This document shows, in pieces, positions 11,964-35,700 of a stretch of DNA of 64,000 nucleotides. Made by a program: the position numbers and the translations under genes. This DNA comes from Misgurnus anguillicaudatus. Taxonomy: Eukaryota > Chordata > Actinopteri > Cypriniformes > Cobitidae. Location of the stretch: contig NC_073354.2 in the NCBI RefSeq assembly GCF_027580225.2, positions 32,590,501 to 32,654,500 of the forward strand, written 5' to 3'. Each line of letters opens with the position of its first letter. Positions within the stretch are counted from its first letter, which is position 1. Under the pieces are notes generated by a model. It saw nothing but the letters and a program-made list of their open reading frames with translations, was not told the DNA's origin and did no database searches.

Positions 11964-12045
11964 ACATTAAAGCAGCACCATACCACCCAGCTACTAATGA
12001 TCTCGCAGAGAGAATGGTTCAAACCATCAAACACACCTTAAAAAC
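11964..12045 (+). pseudogene. gypsy integrase fragment, catalytic Glu region
   Basis: The frame continues from the far side of the hAT insertion with IKAAPYHPATNDLAERMVQT. This is the region of the last catalytic residue (Glu) of the DDE integrase core. Homology fades after 12045. Confidence 0.8.
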
Positions 12046-12728
12046 ATCACATACATACAAACATATGTATATACAAAATATAATTATATGGTCTTGACAT
12101 GCACATTATCTGTTACTTTAGTTTAATATAACATGCTCATTTGGTTTGGTGTATTTTGAGTGTGACAGTCCCTCTATTAGCACCAATCAATCACAAATCA
12201 TCACTTTATGCCTCTCCTCTTTTTCAGCGGATGAACTGAAATCTGTTGTAATCTGCATTTATATACATTTTACAGGAACTAGTATTGATAAAATTTTAAG
12301 AACTTTTTTGGCACTTTTATAAGAAGAAAAGTATAATAGTATGGGATAAAATAATAACAGAGACTATAAGCTCAGGCATATAAACTCAGTAAAAGCTTTA
12401 ATTTCTAAAATATGATTGGATTTGTATTGTAAACCATTTTTCCACAGCCTTTTCAAACAATTTAACACAGAAATAAAAAAAATTCTTAACTAAGAAACAT
12501 TTAAGGAATTGTTTAATGATTTTTACAGGTTAGTTATCCACTTTTGAAGCAAAAAAATTAAACTCAATTTTATTTAGATTTATTTATATAGCGCTTATAT
12601 AAATATATTTATATAAAAATATTCTTTAATAATCATTTAACAAATAATAATCATAATATTAATTTGATAATGCCAATAGAAGGTCTATAGAAGATAATGC
12701 CAATAGAAGGTCCAGAAGGTTGGTTCAA

Positions 12729-12763
<35 letters not shown>

Positions 12764-13539
12764 GTAAAAAAAATTACTTTTACTCTGAGTACAGTTAAAA
12801 TAACGTACTTTTTACTTTTACTTAGATTTTTAGACCGGTAACTTTACTTGTACTTAACAGTACTTTTACTTCACTGTAAAAAATTCGCTGTAATTATGCA
12901 GCTAGTTGCCAGTAACTTACTGTTGAAGATTAAGACTGAAAATGTTTCATGTGTATTCAACTTTGAACAAAAAGTTACTGTTGCCAGTAAATAACATAAA
13001 TGTAGAATCTACAGGTAGTAATTAGTTGCCAGTAATACAGTAATACCCAGTAATACTGTAAATTTTTTACAGTTTCCACCTCTGCTCACCTGTTAACTGA
13101 ACATGCGGTGACACGCATCGTCTACACTGAGCTTAGTTGTGTCTGGTCGTTGTATTAGATGGTGTAACAGGCGTAAAATTTTGTTCACAAAGCTGGACAA
13201 AGTTAAGCTAGACATAATGCTTACACCCAACTCTTCTGTTGCAACTGGACGCATTTCAAATAGGGAGGCGGAGTGATGCGACTTCCTTATAAGAACTTTC
13301 TGATTCTCAAATGGTTCTATGTCAGAACTGACAACATTTTTGCCCTTTTTTAGGAAGGGAGCTTGACAAGTCATCACTATGAACTGTTGTAACTTTTGTG
13401 GCATAAAAATGTCTCCTTTTGTGTTTTACAGAAAAGTTAAATTCCTGAAAAAAGAATTCCTGAGCTTGTTATGGTAAATTTTAACAAACCAAATATTAGC
13501 TCAATCTCCCTTAGCACCTGTTTATGCATTGATGCTTAC
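12046..13539. other. AT-rich spacer without recognised gene
   Basis: The stretch holds an (ATT)n microsatellite at about 12728-12762, TAAAAGTACTTTT-type repeat debris, and a 103-codon minus-strand open frame (13093-13404) of unknown nature that I could not relate to any family. The second-half exon of the K3-like kringle expected for gene 1 is not present here. Confidence 0.6.
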
Positions 13540-13776
13540 TTGCATGGGTAATTCTCTGGAGTTACTGTATGTGTGTGAGGTGTTTGTGATGTCCATTTCT
13601 GACAGGTTTTCCCTGATTTGCTCACAGAAATGGTGCCCCTGTAGTTAAGTCCTTCTCCAGTAAAACAAGTGAGCTCTGGTACAATTGGGTCTGGTTCTGT
13701 TGCTACAAAAAAAAGATAACCAATAATTAAATTAACCAGTATATATTACTCATTATTAGAAAGCAATTTTAGGCTA

Positions 13777-13956
<180 letters not shown>

Positions 13957-14109
13957 TCATTCATGACAAGTAAGTCGTATTTTCTCACGCTGAAGGGGTG
14001 TAGCCATGTGTGTGTGGTGTCTGAGAGTCCCAGCGTTGGCAGGTATATCCACTCTCAGTGATGGAGATTTTGCCTCTGTAGTCTTCTCCAGTGCTGTACA
14101 TACAATCTT

Positions 14110-16080
14110 CTGCAGCTAGAACAAGAACAGATACAAGAGTATGACATCACAGGAAACAAACTCCAAATGAGGGGGACCTTTTTTTTAACTTATTTTACTC
14201 ATGCGATCAAACAGACAGTCTCAGGCTGTGTCCCAATTTGAAGGCTGGTACCTCCGAATGCTGCATTCTATGACCAATGAGGTATATGTGCAACCTACTT
14301 CCACATTCCTGTTAAATGTAGTACATCGCCTCCGGTTCTATATGCTCTACGCTGACATGATGCTGTTTTTATACCTTCAGTCCAGACCAAATAAAATGTT
14401 TTTTTTTAATTCTTTTTTTATGCAGTTTGCATTCACACTACCCTTTTTGCAAGTGAACCAAAGTTTGTAAACAAAACCACATGTGTGTGAAGGTCATCCA
14501 TTCATTGGACAGAAATTAGGTGGGGGAAAGCAGGAAGTGCAAAATCATGGAGATCGTTCGTAATTCTTTGTTCTGTTACTGATTTGGTGTTATCAGCAGC
14601 TAATATAAAATGCAGACACTTTTGACGAGCACATGATACAATGTCATCTAAACGATGTTGTCATTTGTATTTTGCAAAGACAGCGTGCATGCTCTTATGT
14701 GCACCTGCTGACAGTTGTGCTGTGCAAAAGACGGATCCATTAATAAACTTTCAGTCCCTCCATGATTTCACAATATATTTTTTTTTGCAATCAAAACGAC
14801 TCATTGTGTGGCGGTAATTTCCAGAAATTTGCACAAAAAAATTGATATTTTTTTCTCTCTAATTAGGATACCAAAGCTTGTCTAATATAAAATTAGAAGT
14901 TCTCAAGTAAACAGTTAATCATATAATCAGAGCAGAGAAACAAAATGAAAATATGACAAACAAGATACACTGTTTGTTTTTTGATTAACCTAGACAGCTG
15001 TCATGCAGTGGTTTTAAAAATTGGGTCGCCAGGATGATTTAAGGAAAATTTTATTAAGGTAATTAATCACTTCAGCTGCATAAATATTTGATAAATGTTT
15101 GATATTAATAAGAACATATCAAATTCTTATCGCCAACACTGAAAGAGGTGCGTCGCGTTATTTTTTTATTTGTTTGAAACTTACTTACCTACAGTAATGC
15201 ACAGTAGCCACAAGTCCAAAGCTATATTTCCCAAAAGACAAGAGGGCAGAATAATGACAAGCTCGGATGTAAATTTGCATTCCAATAAAGGTAAGCCTCT
15301 GAAGCAGCACCGCCACTCCTTACGCAGAGTACGCAGTTTGCGTAGGGCACCAACTAAGTTACTCAGACAACTAAAACTTTTAATTCTGTATAAATATGAA
15401 TTACAACAATATACACACTATATGACGTTATATACAGCATTTTACGGTGAGTAAGCAGTGAGTAACAAACATTTGTTGTTTTGTATATGCTCTCAGAAGT
15501 TTTTACACCATATATTGTAGTATTGAAACACTTTATATCCAAATTTCAAAAAACTTACTAAAATCAATGAACAACACTAATAAACCATCATTCTTACAGA
15601 TCATTAAAAAAGTTGGTTAAGGGTTTAGTTACTCTTTAAGTGAATGTTTGATTGTCAAACGAGGGGCAACCTTCTGATCTCTCTGATGAAGCCAAAACAG
15701 AAGTGACTTATTAAACTGCAATTCATCTACTGACTGCAAGAGGCTGGCTCCAAAAGGGAGTCAATTCCCATAGACTGCCATGTTAAAATGCCCAACTTTA
15801 CAGTAGAAAATAATGTTTACAGTCTGGTACAAAAAGTTAATTTTGGTCTATATAACAAATTTTTCCCTTCATGAAAACTATAAGGGTGGTGAATTTTTTT
15901 GGTAACTCATCCGTTTAAATTATGTTAAGCCTTGAAGTTCTGCATAATTAAGGGGGTGGCCACTTGAGTGACGAGTGAACTGCCACTGCTGTCACTAGAG
16001 TCGAGCTAGGGGGGCGTGGTTTCAGCAACCAGCCACCTCAGCTTCACCCATGTCCCGCCTCTTTACCCATTTTCGGATAT
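14110..16080. other. Intron/spacer of gene 1, repeat debris only
   Basis: Several short repeat fragments are visible, for example a TGTCCCAATTTGAAGG terminus at about 14228. No exon, RNA gene or intact transposon was recognised. Confidence 0.5.
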
Positions 16081-16945
16081 CTACGAGTGATGCGTGGTAA
16101 CGCGCAGCCAAAATGGCGATGGCAGAAAAAAGCCTTTCTGAATAAAAAGGTCTTCAGTTCAGCCTTGAAAGCATGCAAGCTATGTACCCTTAGCCCACAT
16201 TGGAGGTGGTTTCAAAACCACGGTGCAGCTGAACAGAAAGCTTTGTCCCCCATAGTACGAAGACTGGTGGTGGTGGCCTGATGATCTGAGAGTGTGGGGG
16301 GAGGATTTCAAAGTGATGAGTTCTTGTAGATAAGGTGGTGCATGTCCAGTGATACATTTATGTGTGAGCAACAGAATTTTGTAGTCGATTTGGAATGAGT
16401 CGAACAGGGAGCCAGTGCAGTGAGTGTAATACAGGAGGACGTAGTTTGGAGATATTTCAATGATGGTGAAAGGAGGTTTTGCAAATATATTTATTGTGTT
16501 TGTTGAAGGTCAGCTGTTGGTCAAACTCCTAGGTTTGTAACTGAGGAGGAGAAAGTGATGGCTTGGCTGTCCAAGGTGAACTGAGATACAAGAGAGGAGT
16601 GGATCTGGTGTGGGGTTCCAACAAGTAGTGCCTCAGTTTTCCTAGAGTTTAGCTTGAGAAAAGTCCCTTTCATCCATGTCTTTATTTCCAGAAGACATGT
16701 GTTAAGTCACAACAAAACTGTGGAGGGGCTTGGGGCAGTTTTAATATAAAGTCATCAGCATAACAGTGGAAGGACAGTCCATGTCTGCTGCTGACAGCAC
16801 CGTGGGCAAGCAGGTAGAGAATAAATAGGATTGGGCCGAGAACCGAGCCCTGCGGAACACCACATGTAACAGTGAGCTGCCTGGACTCATATTCGCCCAA
16901 TATAACTCGTTATTGATGACCATGCCATCCTTAGGGACCGCCTCG

Positions 16946-17052
16946 ACAATACAGTTGGACTATCGGGAACAGCACTGCAGTGGTTTCAGTCCTGCCACAA
17001 ATGTAGGACTGAAACCACTGCAGTGCTGTTCCCGATAGTCCAACTGTATTGT
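16946..17052. repeat. Perfect 48-bp inverted duplication inside the LINE
   Basis: 16946-16993 and 17005-17052 are exact reverse complements separated by 11 bp. The sequence is RT coding sequence of the LINE, so one arm is an inverted copy that breaks the frame just before the GVPQGS motif. Confidence 0.9.
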
Positions 17053-18719
17053 GGAGGTGGTCCCAAACTATGGCATGGTCCACTGTGTCGAATGCAGCTG
17101 TTAGGTCGAGTAGAATGAGCAGTGATAGTGATCCTGAATTAGCTGCCTACAGAAGGTCATTTTATCACCCTGAGCAGTGCTGTTTCGATGCTGTGAGCCA
17201 AACAACGATCCAATCATATACGTTATTGTGTTTTAGATGGTTGTGAAGCTGAGTGGTGACTTCCTTCTCTAGAACCTTTGATAGAAAGGTGAGGTTTGGA
17301 GATTGGCCTGTAATTTGCCAGGACCTCTGGGTCTAGGTTTGGTTTATTAAGTAGCAGATGGATGACAGCAGCTTTAAGGGCCAGAGGAATAACGCCATTT
17401 TTGAGTGAGAGATTAATAAACTCTGATTGGGCTGACACTGGAAATGAGTGACTTAAGCAGAGCAGCCTAGATGGGATCCAAGGTGCAGGTCGACAGCTTC
17501 AGTTTTTTATGGTTTCCTCAACATGGCTCTGCTCAACCTCAGTAAAGTGTGATAGGATTGTTAATCCACCAGACAGGGGGTTGAAGGATGGTGGAGATAA
17601 TGAGGAAGAGACAGATATTGAAGAGTGGATGTTATTGACTTTAGATCTAAAAAAGTCAATGAAGCTGTTGCATTGCTCCACTGTGGTTTAGTGGATAATG
17701 ATTTTGGCTTCAAGAGATTGTTTACTGTAGAAAAAAGCTGCATAGAATTTCCAATGTTCTTATTGTTCGGGTTTGTAATACATTTTTAAGTGTGCACCCT
17801 TTTAGGACTTAAGATAAGCCTTTTGATGGTCGTGGAATGCAAGATTATAAACAATTAGACCAATCTGTTTACAGCGGCATTCAAGGATACGGCTCTTAGT
17901 TTTCATTTGCCACAGTACCTGTGTGAACCAGGGGGCAGAGCATTCAAAGTTGACTTCCCATGTCCTGACAGGGGCATGGAGGTCAAAAACACTGCTCAAA
18001 GATGTATTGTAATGTTCCACTAGTCCGTTCACTGTTTAAGAGTTAAAGGTCTACCGTGATGGAAATTGGGTTTTAGTTGTTTCCAGTTCTGGAAAGATTT
18101 TTGGCGCTTGGGTCTGATGATGGGCAGTGAAAATGTAAGGGCCATAGAGACCAACTTGTGATCGGATACACCCAGATCATTTACTCCAGGCTGTTTATGG
18201 GGGCCGTATCAGTAATGCCAAGATCTAAGGTGTGGCCCTTGGTGTGCGTAGGAGCCTTCACATGTTGCTGAAGACCAAGACAATCAATTAGACACATGAA
18301 CTCTGTTGCAAGATGACAGGAGGGTTTCTTACTATGGATATTAAAATCACCAAGAATAACAATTCTGGTTGATATGAAAGTGATGTGAGATGTCATGAAT
18401 ATGAACTGAAATGCATTAAACATATCTCGTATAACAAAAATGTATAAACTTGTACTCATTTTTCATACAAAGATGGGTTTCAAATGTATTACAAGTTACC
18501 TAAATTTTAGCACATTTATTTCATATTAATGTACTAAAGAACAAAAAAAAGTAGGCTTGTAGGATGCATAATAGGTGTGTACAACTTCATGAGCTGATGC
18601 AAGAAACGACAAGTGGATGATGTCAGAGTAACGCGAGAGCGATTTGAAATCAGCCTCCTCCGCAAGATTTCTCGCGGTAGTCTGACGCTGATGGCGCTGC
18701 GTAAAGTTGAGCACACTTA

Positions 18720-19350
18720 AACAACTGAAAGCAGCTGAACTCGAGAGAACTGCCCTGCGTATGCCTGCGCTTCGTCCATTATTTGTATATCGCAGGACAA
18801 TTTATCTCCTACTTCTCAGCGTGAGGCGTGTGAACTGAAATGCGTGTGTCTCATGTTGAATGCATGAGACTTGAGAGCCCTGATTAGATGTATTTCCACT
18901 CACATACCCAACAACTGCTGAAAACACCAATACACAGTCCTCGTCTTTTCCACAACTCTCTCGCCGTTACTACTGTAACGGACTGGAAAACTAAAGTTTT
19001 CCCAAACTTGCGATCTGTCGCTACTGACTGAGTGACTCACTCACTCACTCACTCGACCGTCAACCTGACAAAAAACTGCAGAGTGCCAGAGAATTTAGAC
19101 GGGCTCTGATAAGAGCACCTACATAGGCGGAGCTCGGCTGCATCGGCGCCAATCAGAGCTTTAGAGCTAAAGCGGGGCTACAGATTAGCTGTCCCTAAAG
19201 AACCCGCGTATCTAACATTAGTTCCGCATTACATTAATTATTTTGCACGCAAGTTTTTTTATTTTCATACCGTTTATTCTCCGTTTAAATTCGTGCACCG
19301 AACCGTGACCCCCGTACCGATTCGGTTCGAAACGAATACATGTACCGTTC
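18720..19350. repeat. DNA-transposon debris within the LINE
   Basis: An ACTC/TGAC tandem stretch at about 19025-19050 and a right terminus at about 19318-19359 (GTACCGTTCCACCCCTAG) mark a fish DNA element of the kind that carries CTAGGGGTGGAACGGTAC ends. The left terminus was not located. Confidence 0.45.
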
Positions 19351-20381
19351 CACCCCTAGTGTTGAATAATTCCATAGTTGCAGGAGACAGAGCTGTTGGT
19401 GAAAGTCTTTGTGTGGGCCAGTCGATGTTTTGTATTTCTCCCACCACTAGAGGCTCTCAGGAGCGGTGTAGGATTGCTACATAATCCAAACTCAGCAGTG
19501 TTCTGATGACGTCGCTGGAGCGCGATTTGCGCAGCCGAGGACCAGATGGAGGGGATCGTCGATGTACCATGCAGGAGGTAAACAAAGTTTCCCAAGCACT
19601 TCTGTGGCAGTACAGTCCAAGCTGTTTTATGGCTGTGATGCAAGGTGGAGCAGTGTCCAGTTGAGACTGAGAATTGGAATATTTCAACTTCATGGCGGAT
19701 GTTTTTGGCATTGGCACAGTGTTAGCACAGAAGAGCAATGGCAACAGGTGTGTTGCTAAAGCACCCGGTCAGAAAGTTGTAGCGATATACAGAGGAAACT
19801 AAAGTCCATTAGCTACACGAGTACAGATGCAGAAATAAAGGCTATAGTATATAATTGCTTATTTGTATAAATGTAGTTTGAGTTGCTGTCGTGTGTCTTT
19901 GTAATTTTTATCTTGTGCTGCGTATCTTAACCAGGACTCCCCTGTAGCAGAGATATTGTATCTCAAAAAGACCTTCCTGATTAAATACATACATAAATAA
20001 AATTGCCTGTTTGTACAATTGACTTGTCTACACAGAAGTAAACCAGACAAATTGACATCACAAAACTCCCACAATCCAAAGACTATGATAGGATAAAGTA
20101 TGAGCACATTTGTTTTAATTTTGCACATGGCCATCTTAAAAAATAAACATCTTACTGTATTTTCACTTTCAATGCACTCCCTAAAAATAATTAGAGGTAA
20201 CATAATTCATCATATTGATCACATCCAGATAACACAAGTTTCAAAGACATTAAGTTAAGCAAAAGTGTGTTTATTTAATATACAGCAGGATAAAAGATAG
20301 AAACATTTCTTTATGACAGTTCATTGGCTTACCTGAGAAGAGGAAAATACCAAATAAAAGAGCTGCTTTTTGAACCTCCAT

Positions 20382-20510
20382 TTAGGTGCTTTGATGAGCA
20401 AACTGAACACAGAGTCTAAGGTTCTGACTCTTTTAAACATGAGTACAACAAACATACAGTGTAGTCATCTATCAATCATTATCCTGTCAAGGGCATTGAT
20501 CAGGTCCTAT
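20382..20510 (-). promoter_or_regulatory. Proximal promoter of gene 1
   Basis: It matches the blocks upstream of genes 2 and 3. On the minus strand it has a TATA-like TTTAAAAG (20430-20437), ATGTTTGTTG (20446-20455; fits a FOXA site) and an AATGATTGATAGATGA block. The sharing of these words among three paralogs is seen directly; the factor assignments are inference. Confidence 0.55.
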
Positions 20511-20529
20511 TATGTTTGTCATGTACTTA

Positions 20530-20820
20530 GTGACCATTGACTTCCATAGCAGGAATAAAAAAATATGATGGAATTTAATGGGTACCGTCAACTTTGTGCT
20601 TGATATCATTTATCAAAACATTGTCTTCATCATTTATCACAATACTTCCAAAATATTTTTCCTACTATGGAAGTCAATGGCCACTATCTGCTGTGTGTTT
20701 ATCATAATTTCCCAAAATATCTTCTTTTGTGTTCATCAAATTCATACAGGTTTAGAACAATATGAGGAGGAGTACATAATGACAGAATTTTCATTTTAAA
20801 GTGAACTATCCCTTTAACTC
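20530..20820. repeat. Fish repeat ending in GTGAACTATCCCTTTAA
   Basis: ATACAGGTTTAGAACAATATGAG followed by GTGAACTATCCCTTTAA at 20802-20818 is the end of a very common cyprinid repeat. Related copies lie at about 28668-29348 and near 47690. Confidence 0.6.
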
Positions 20821-20824
20821 AGCA

Positions 20825-21520
20825 TTAGTTCATGTTTAAGTAAAAATACATGTATGTCATTATGGAATAATGTGTGTATCTTTGAATAACTGTAAGAATA
20901 CAGTTCTTTTGAAAATAATTTTTGTCAAAGTTTTGAAAAATAATAATGTTGTGAGGATATTTATTGCCACGCAGTTGAATACTCTCGTCTATAATATGGA
21001 AATCACATAGTAGGAAATATATAATGTGATACTGCAAAGTTACCCTTTCTCATTTTTATTTATGATAGCCATATGGAGATAAACATTTGCAAATGTGCTG
21101 ATTTGATCCATTCATGTCCTGACCACCAGGCTAGAGATTTTAAACCTCCTTAATCCACACTTACTACTGGTCTATCAAATAGTCTATCCGTGTGACGGAT
21201 CCGATCGCATATGTACTGCAATAAACAAGCATTCGGCAGCCTTTTACATCAAAGGCCGACAGGCTATGCCATTTGGGCATGCCATTCACTGATCCCCCTA
21301 TATTTTTAAAATCCTAGACATGGTTGGACCTGCCGAATGGGTTGAGCACATTTATGTACTGTGTTTAGCAAAGAGGCTGCACAATTGGTCAGCGGGAAGC
21401 GGCCGCACATCAGGCCGCCAGACGGGGTTGCTATATAACTCGCAAAGTATAGCCTATTATCAGACAGGCTCTCGCAGCCTCAAAACACTACCGGCCCACC
21501 GGGAAATGTTCCGACTCTCC
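20825..21520. repeat. Second copy of the 8.0-8.57 kb repeat
   Basis: Long blocks match the 8040-8566 segment (for example TAGAGATTTTAAAC and CAAAGGCCGACAGGCTATGC). It lies in the spacer between genes 1 and 2, non-coding. Confidence 0.65.
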
Positions 21521-21672
21521 TGATGGCCACTCTGCTACTGATAGACAGTGAAACATAAGACATTTGTAAATTTCCCATCCCAAACTTATGTTTCTTCCAA
21601 TGTACCCTATGGGGAGAAACCTGTAGCAGTTTTAAATACAGATGATCATTATACCACCAGGTTTGGGAAGTT

Positions 21673-22535
21673 CCCTTATGCAACAAAAATATACTGCAGT
21701 ATATTGGAAAATATCATGTAATATATTAGGCAATATATTCCCATATATCGGATTTAATATTTATATTTCCCAATATATTGTAATATATGCATAGAAAATA
21801 TCATGTAATATATTAGGCAGTATATTCCCATATATAGGATTTAATATGTATATTTTCCATTATATTGCAGTATATGAATAGACCATACATGTATATATTG
21901 ATACAAAATATATTGTAACCAAGACCAAAAAGGGCACTATGTTTTTCCATGTAATAGTTTGTCTTCATATGATTTAAAATACTGCAATATATTACATACA
22001 TTAAGATTATATTTATCAACATATTACTCCATATATTGCCAATATATACTGCAATATATTACATACATATAGAATATATGTATCAATATATTACATACAT
22101 TTAGAATATATGTATCAACATATTACTCCATATATTGCCAATATATACTGCAATCTATTACATACATTTAGAATATATGTATCAATATATTACATACATT
22201 TAAAATATATGTATCAACATATTACTATATTGCCAATATATACTTCAATATATTACATACATTTAGAATATATGTATCAATATATTACTTCATATATTTC
22301 CAATATATTATGGGATATATTAAATAGTATAATGAGATGTATTTACTCAATATATGAAAACGGCAATAATTGCAGTATTGTATAATATATTGCAATATAT
22401 CCCTTACATATATATATGAAATATATTCTTATATAATATATCATGATATTACTATGTAAATTTCACAATATATGGAGACAGATTAAATATATTGTCATGT
22501 AATATATTGAGAAATATATTTTTGTTGCATAAGGG
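21673..22535. mobile_element. AT-rich TIR element built of ATATATTG repeats
   Basis: CCCTTATGCAACAAAAATAT at the left end and its exact complement at the right end bound 863 bp of AATATATTACATACAT-type tandem words. No coding capacity. The terminal CCCTT resembles piggyBac-type ends, but no TTAA duplication is visible. Confidence 0.7.
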
Positions 22536-23746
22536 TTATCAAACCAGTATGTAGACTTATTGAATCTAGCCTCCAGATTAATTTATTTCAAGGCTTTAGC
22601 CAAATACAGGACTGTCATCATTCTCCATCAAAGTCACTCAAAGAACCAAAGGGTCATTTTTGACCCGACATTTTTTTTAACCCATACACTGTCAGAAATA
22701 AAGGTACAAACTGTATTAATCTTATTAATTTGTATAAGTAATTACAGTTAATTGTACTTATTATTTTCCTTTGAGTTCAATCTGGGAATTCCCCTCGGTC
22801 TGAGGTTCATAGTGTTTTAATTAACGTTATTCCCCTCCTCCCGTTGAATCGCTACATTTTTATGCAGCTTATTACAAAGCAAGTCCTCATTGAACTCAAT
22901 GAGTAACCATCCTACTGCTGATATTACGTAAATGGCCATAAAAAAAATGTAAATCAAATACTTGCTATTTGAACCTTCATGTTGAAGTTTAGTTTACACA
23001 AACAGATTGAGTAAAGAGGTTTTTCAGTCAACCACTAACACATAGATCAAGTCATTTAATGTTCATCCATCAATATGTTCTGAACCTTCAATAACTGTAA
23101 TTCAGTAATGTTTCAAAGCATAATTAAAAGAAAAATAAACTTCATGGACATTTAAGTCATGCAAAACTGAGAAAGTGCGGTTCATTGACCAAAGTAACCA
23201 AATGCTGCTTCTTTGCTTAAGTGTCTGTACTGCAGTGGTTCTCAAATTTGTGGGTGGGCTCAAGATTTTTAGGACATTTAAAAAAATACATTAATTTATT
23301 ATAAATTCTGTGTAATCAAACCTCAAGAAATATAGCCACCAGCAGCATATTGTATGATTTAATGTTTTGTTTAATTCAAATTCTAAGTTTCAGATTGGTT
23401 TGTCATAACTTTTCTTTAGGGGGGCATGAAGGGTGCATCCTACACAAGGGGCACACACTCCGAAAAGTTTGAGAGACAAAAAAGTGGATCAATGCAGGAC
23501 CATTCAATGAATAGAGGAACGCATAACAGACCAAGAGCATCTTTGACTGGCGCTTCTGTTGTGTAGATTTTACTGGTCTTTGTGTGTTTTTAGTTTAGTA
23601 ATTGTTGTAAAACACAACATTCACTGATGACAGATCTGGCATTTGCATATCAGAAATACAGTACAGACTTTTAGCAGTAAACATTGTTCAAATTAATCAG
23701 GACCTGTAACTATGGCATCATATTTTTGTTTAAGATGTAACTTTTT
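22536..23746. other. Spacer and probable 3' UTR of gene 2
   Basis: No exon was seen below the gene 2 stop codon at 23747-23749. A minus-strand AATAAA lies at 23295-23300 and could be its polyadenylation signal. The rest is AT-rich unique sequence. Confidence 0.4.
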
Positions 23747-35577
<11,831 letters not shown>

Positions 35578-35700
35578 TTTAGAGCTTTGATGAGCAAACT
35601 TGAGCAGAGTCTGAGGTTCTGAATCTTTTAAACGTGAGTACAACAAACATCACAGTGCAGTCATCTATCAATCATTATCCTGACAAGGACATTCATCATG
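35578..35700 (-). promoter_or_regulatory. Proximal promoter of gene 2
   Basis: TTTAAAAG (35625-35632, complement) as a TATA-like box, ATGTTTGTTG (35641-35650, complement), and ATAATGATTGATAGATGA upstream. Nearly identical blocks precede genes 1 and 3. A FOXA-type site and a homeodomain-type site would fit liver expression like that of plasminogen, but this is inference. Confidence 0.6.

Larger units (their letters stand above)
1674..12045 (+). mobile_element. Fossil Ty3/gypsy-type LTR retrotransposon, broken by three insertions
   Basis: Four separated blocks (about 1674-1867, 2953-4935, 10655-11141 and 11964-12045) read in order on the plus strand as gag zinc knuckles, aspartic protease, reverse transcriptase, RNase H and integrase, the pol order of Ty3/gypsy elements. 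The gaps are filled by a TIR element (1868-2945), an L2 LINE with its own nested element (about 4937-10650) and a hAT element (11142-11955). Frameshifts and stops occur in every block, so the element is dead. No flanking LTR pair was recognised. Confidence 0.85.
16090..19744 (-). mobile_element. Second L2-type LINE, degraded and interrupted
   Basis: The minus strand reads, from high to low coordinate, as follows. An N-terminal segment lies at about 19370-19740. Endonuclease has RIVILGDFNIHS (about 18365) and HTKGHTLDLGI. RT fingers have LANYRPIS (about 17330), the palm has [13 protein letters not shown] and CYADDFIL (about 16750-16860), and the C-terminus has HAPPYLQELI. The order is that of an APE-type LINE. 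Frameshifts are frequent, and about 18410-19365 is replaced by another repeat. It lies in the large intron of gene 1. Confidence 0.85.

Noticed and set aside
13093..13404. 103-codon minus-strand frame next to gene 1
   Set aside because: I tested it as the missing kringle or protease exon of gene 1, but it has no kringle cysteine pattern and no protease motif; left as unknown.
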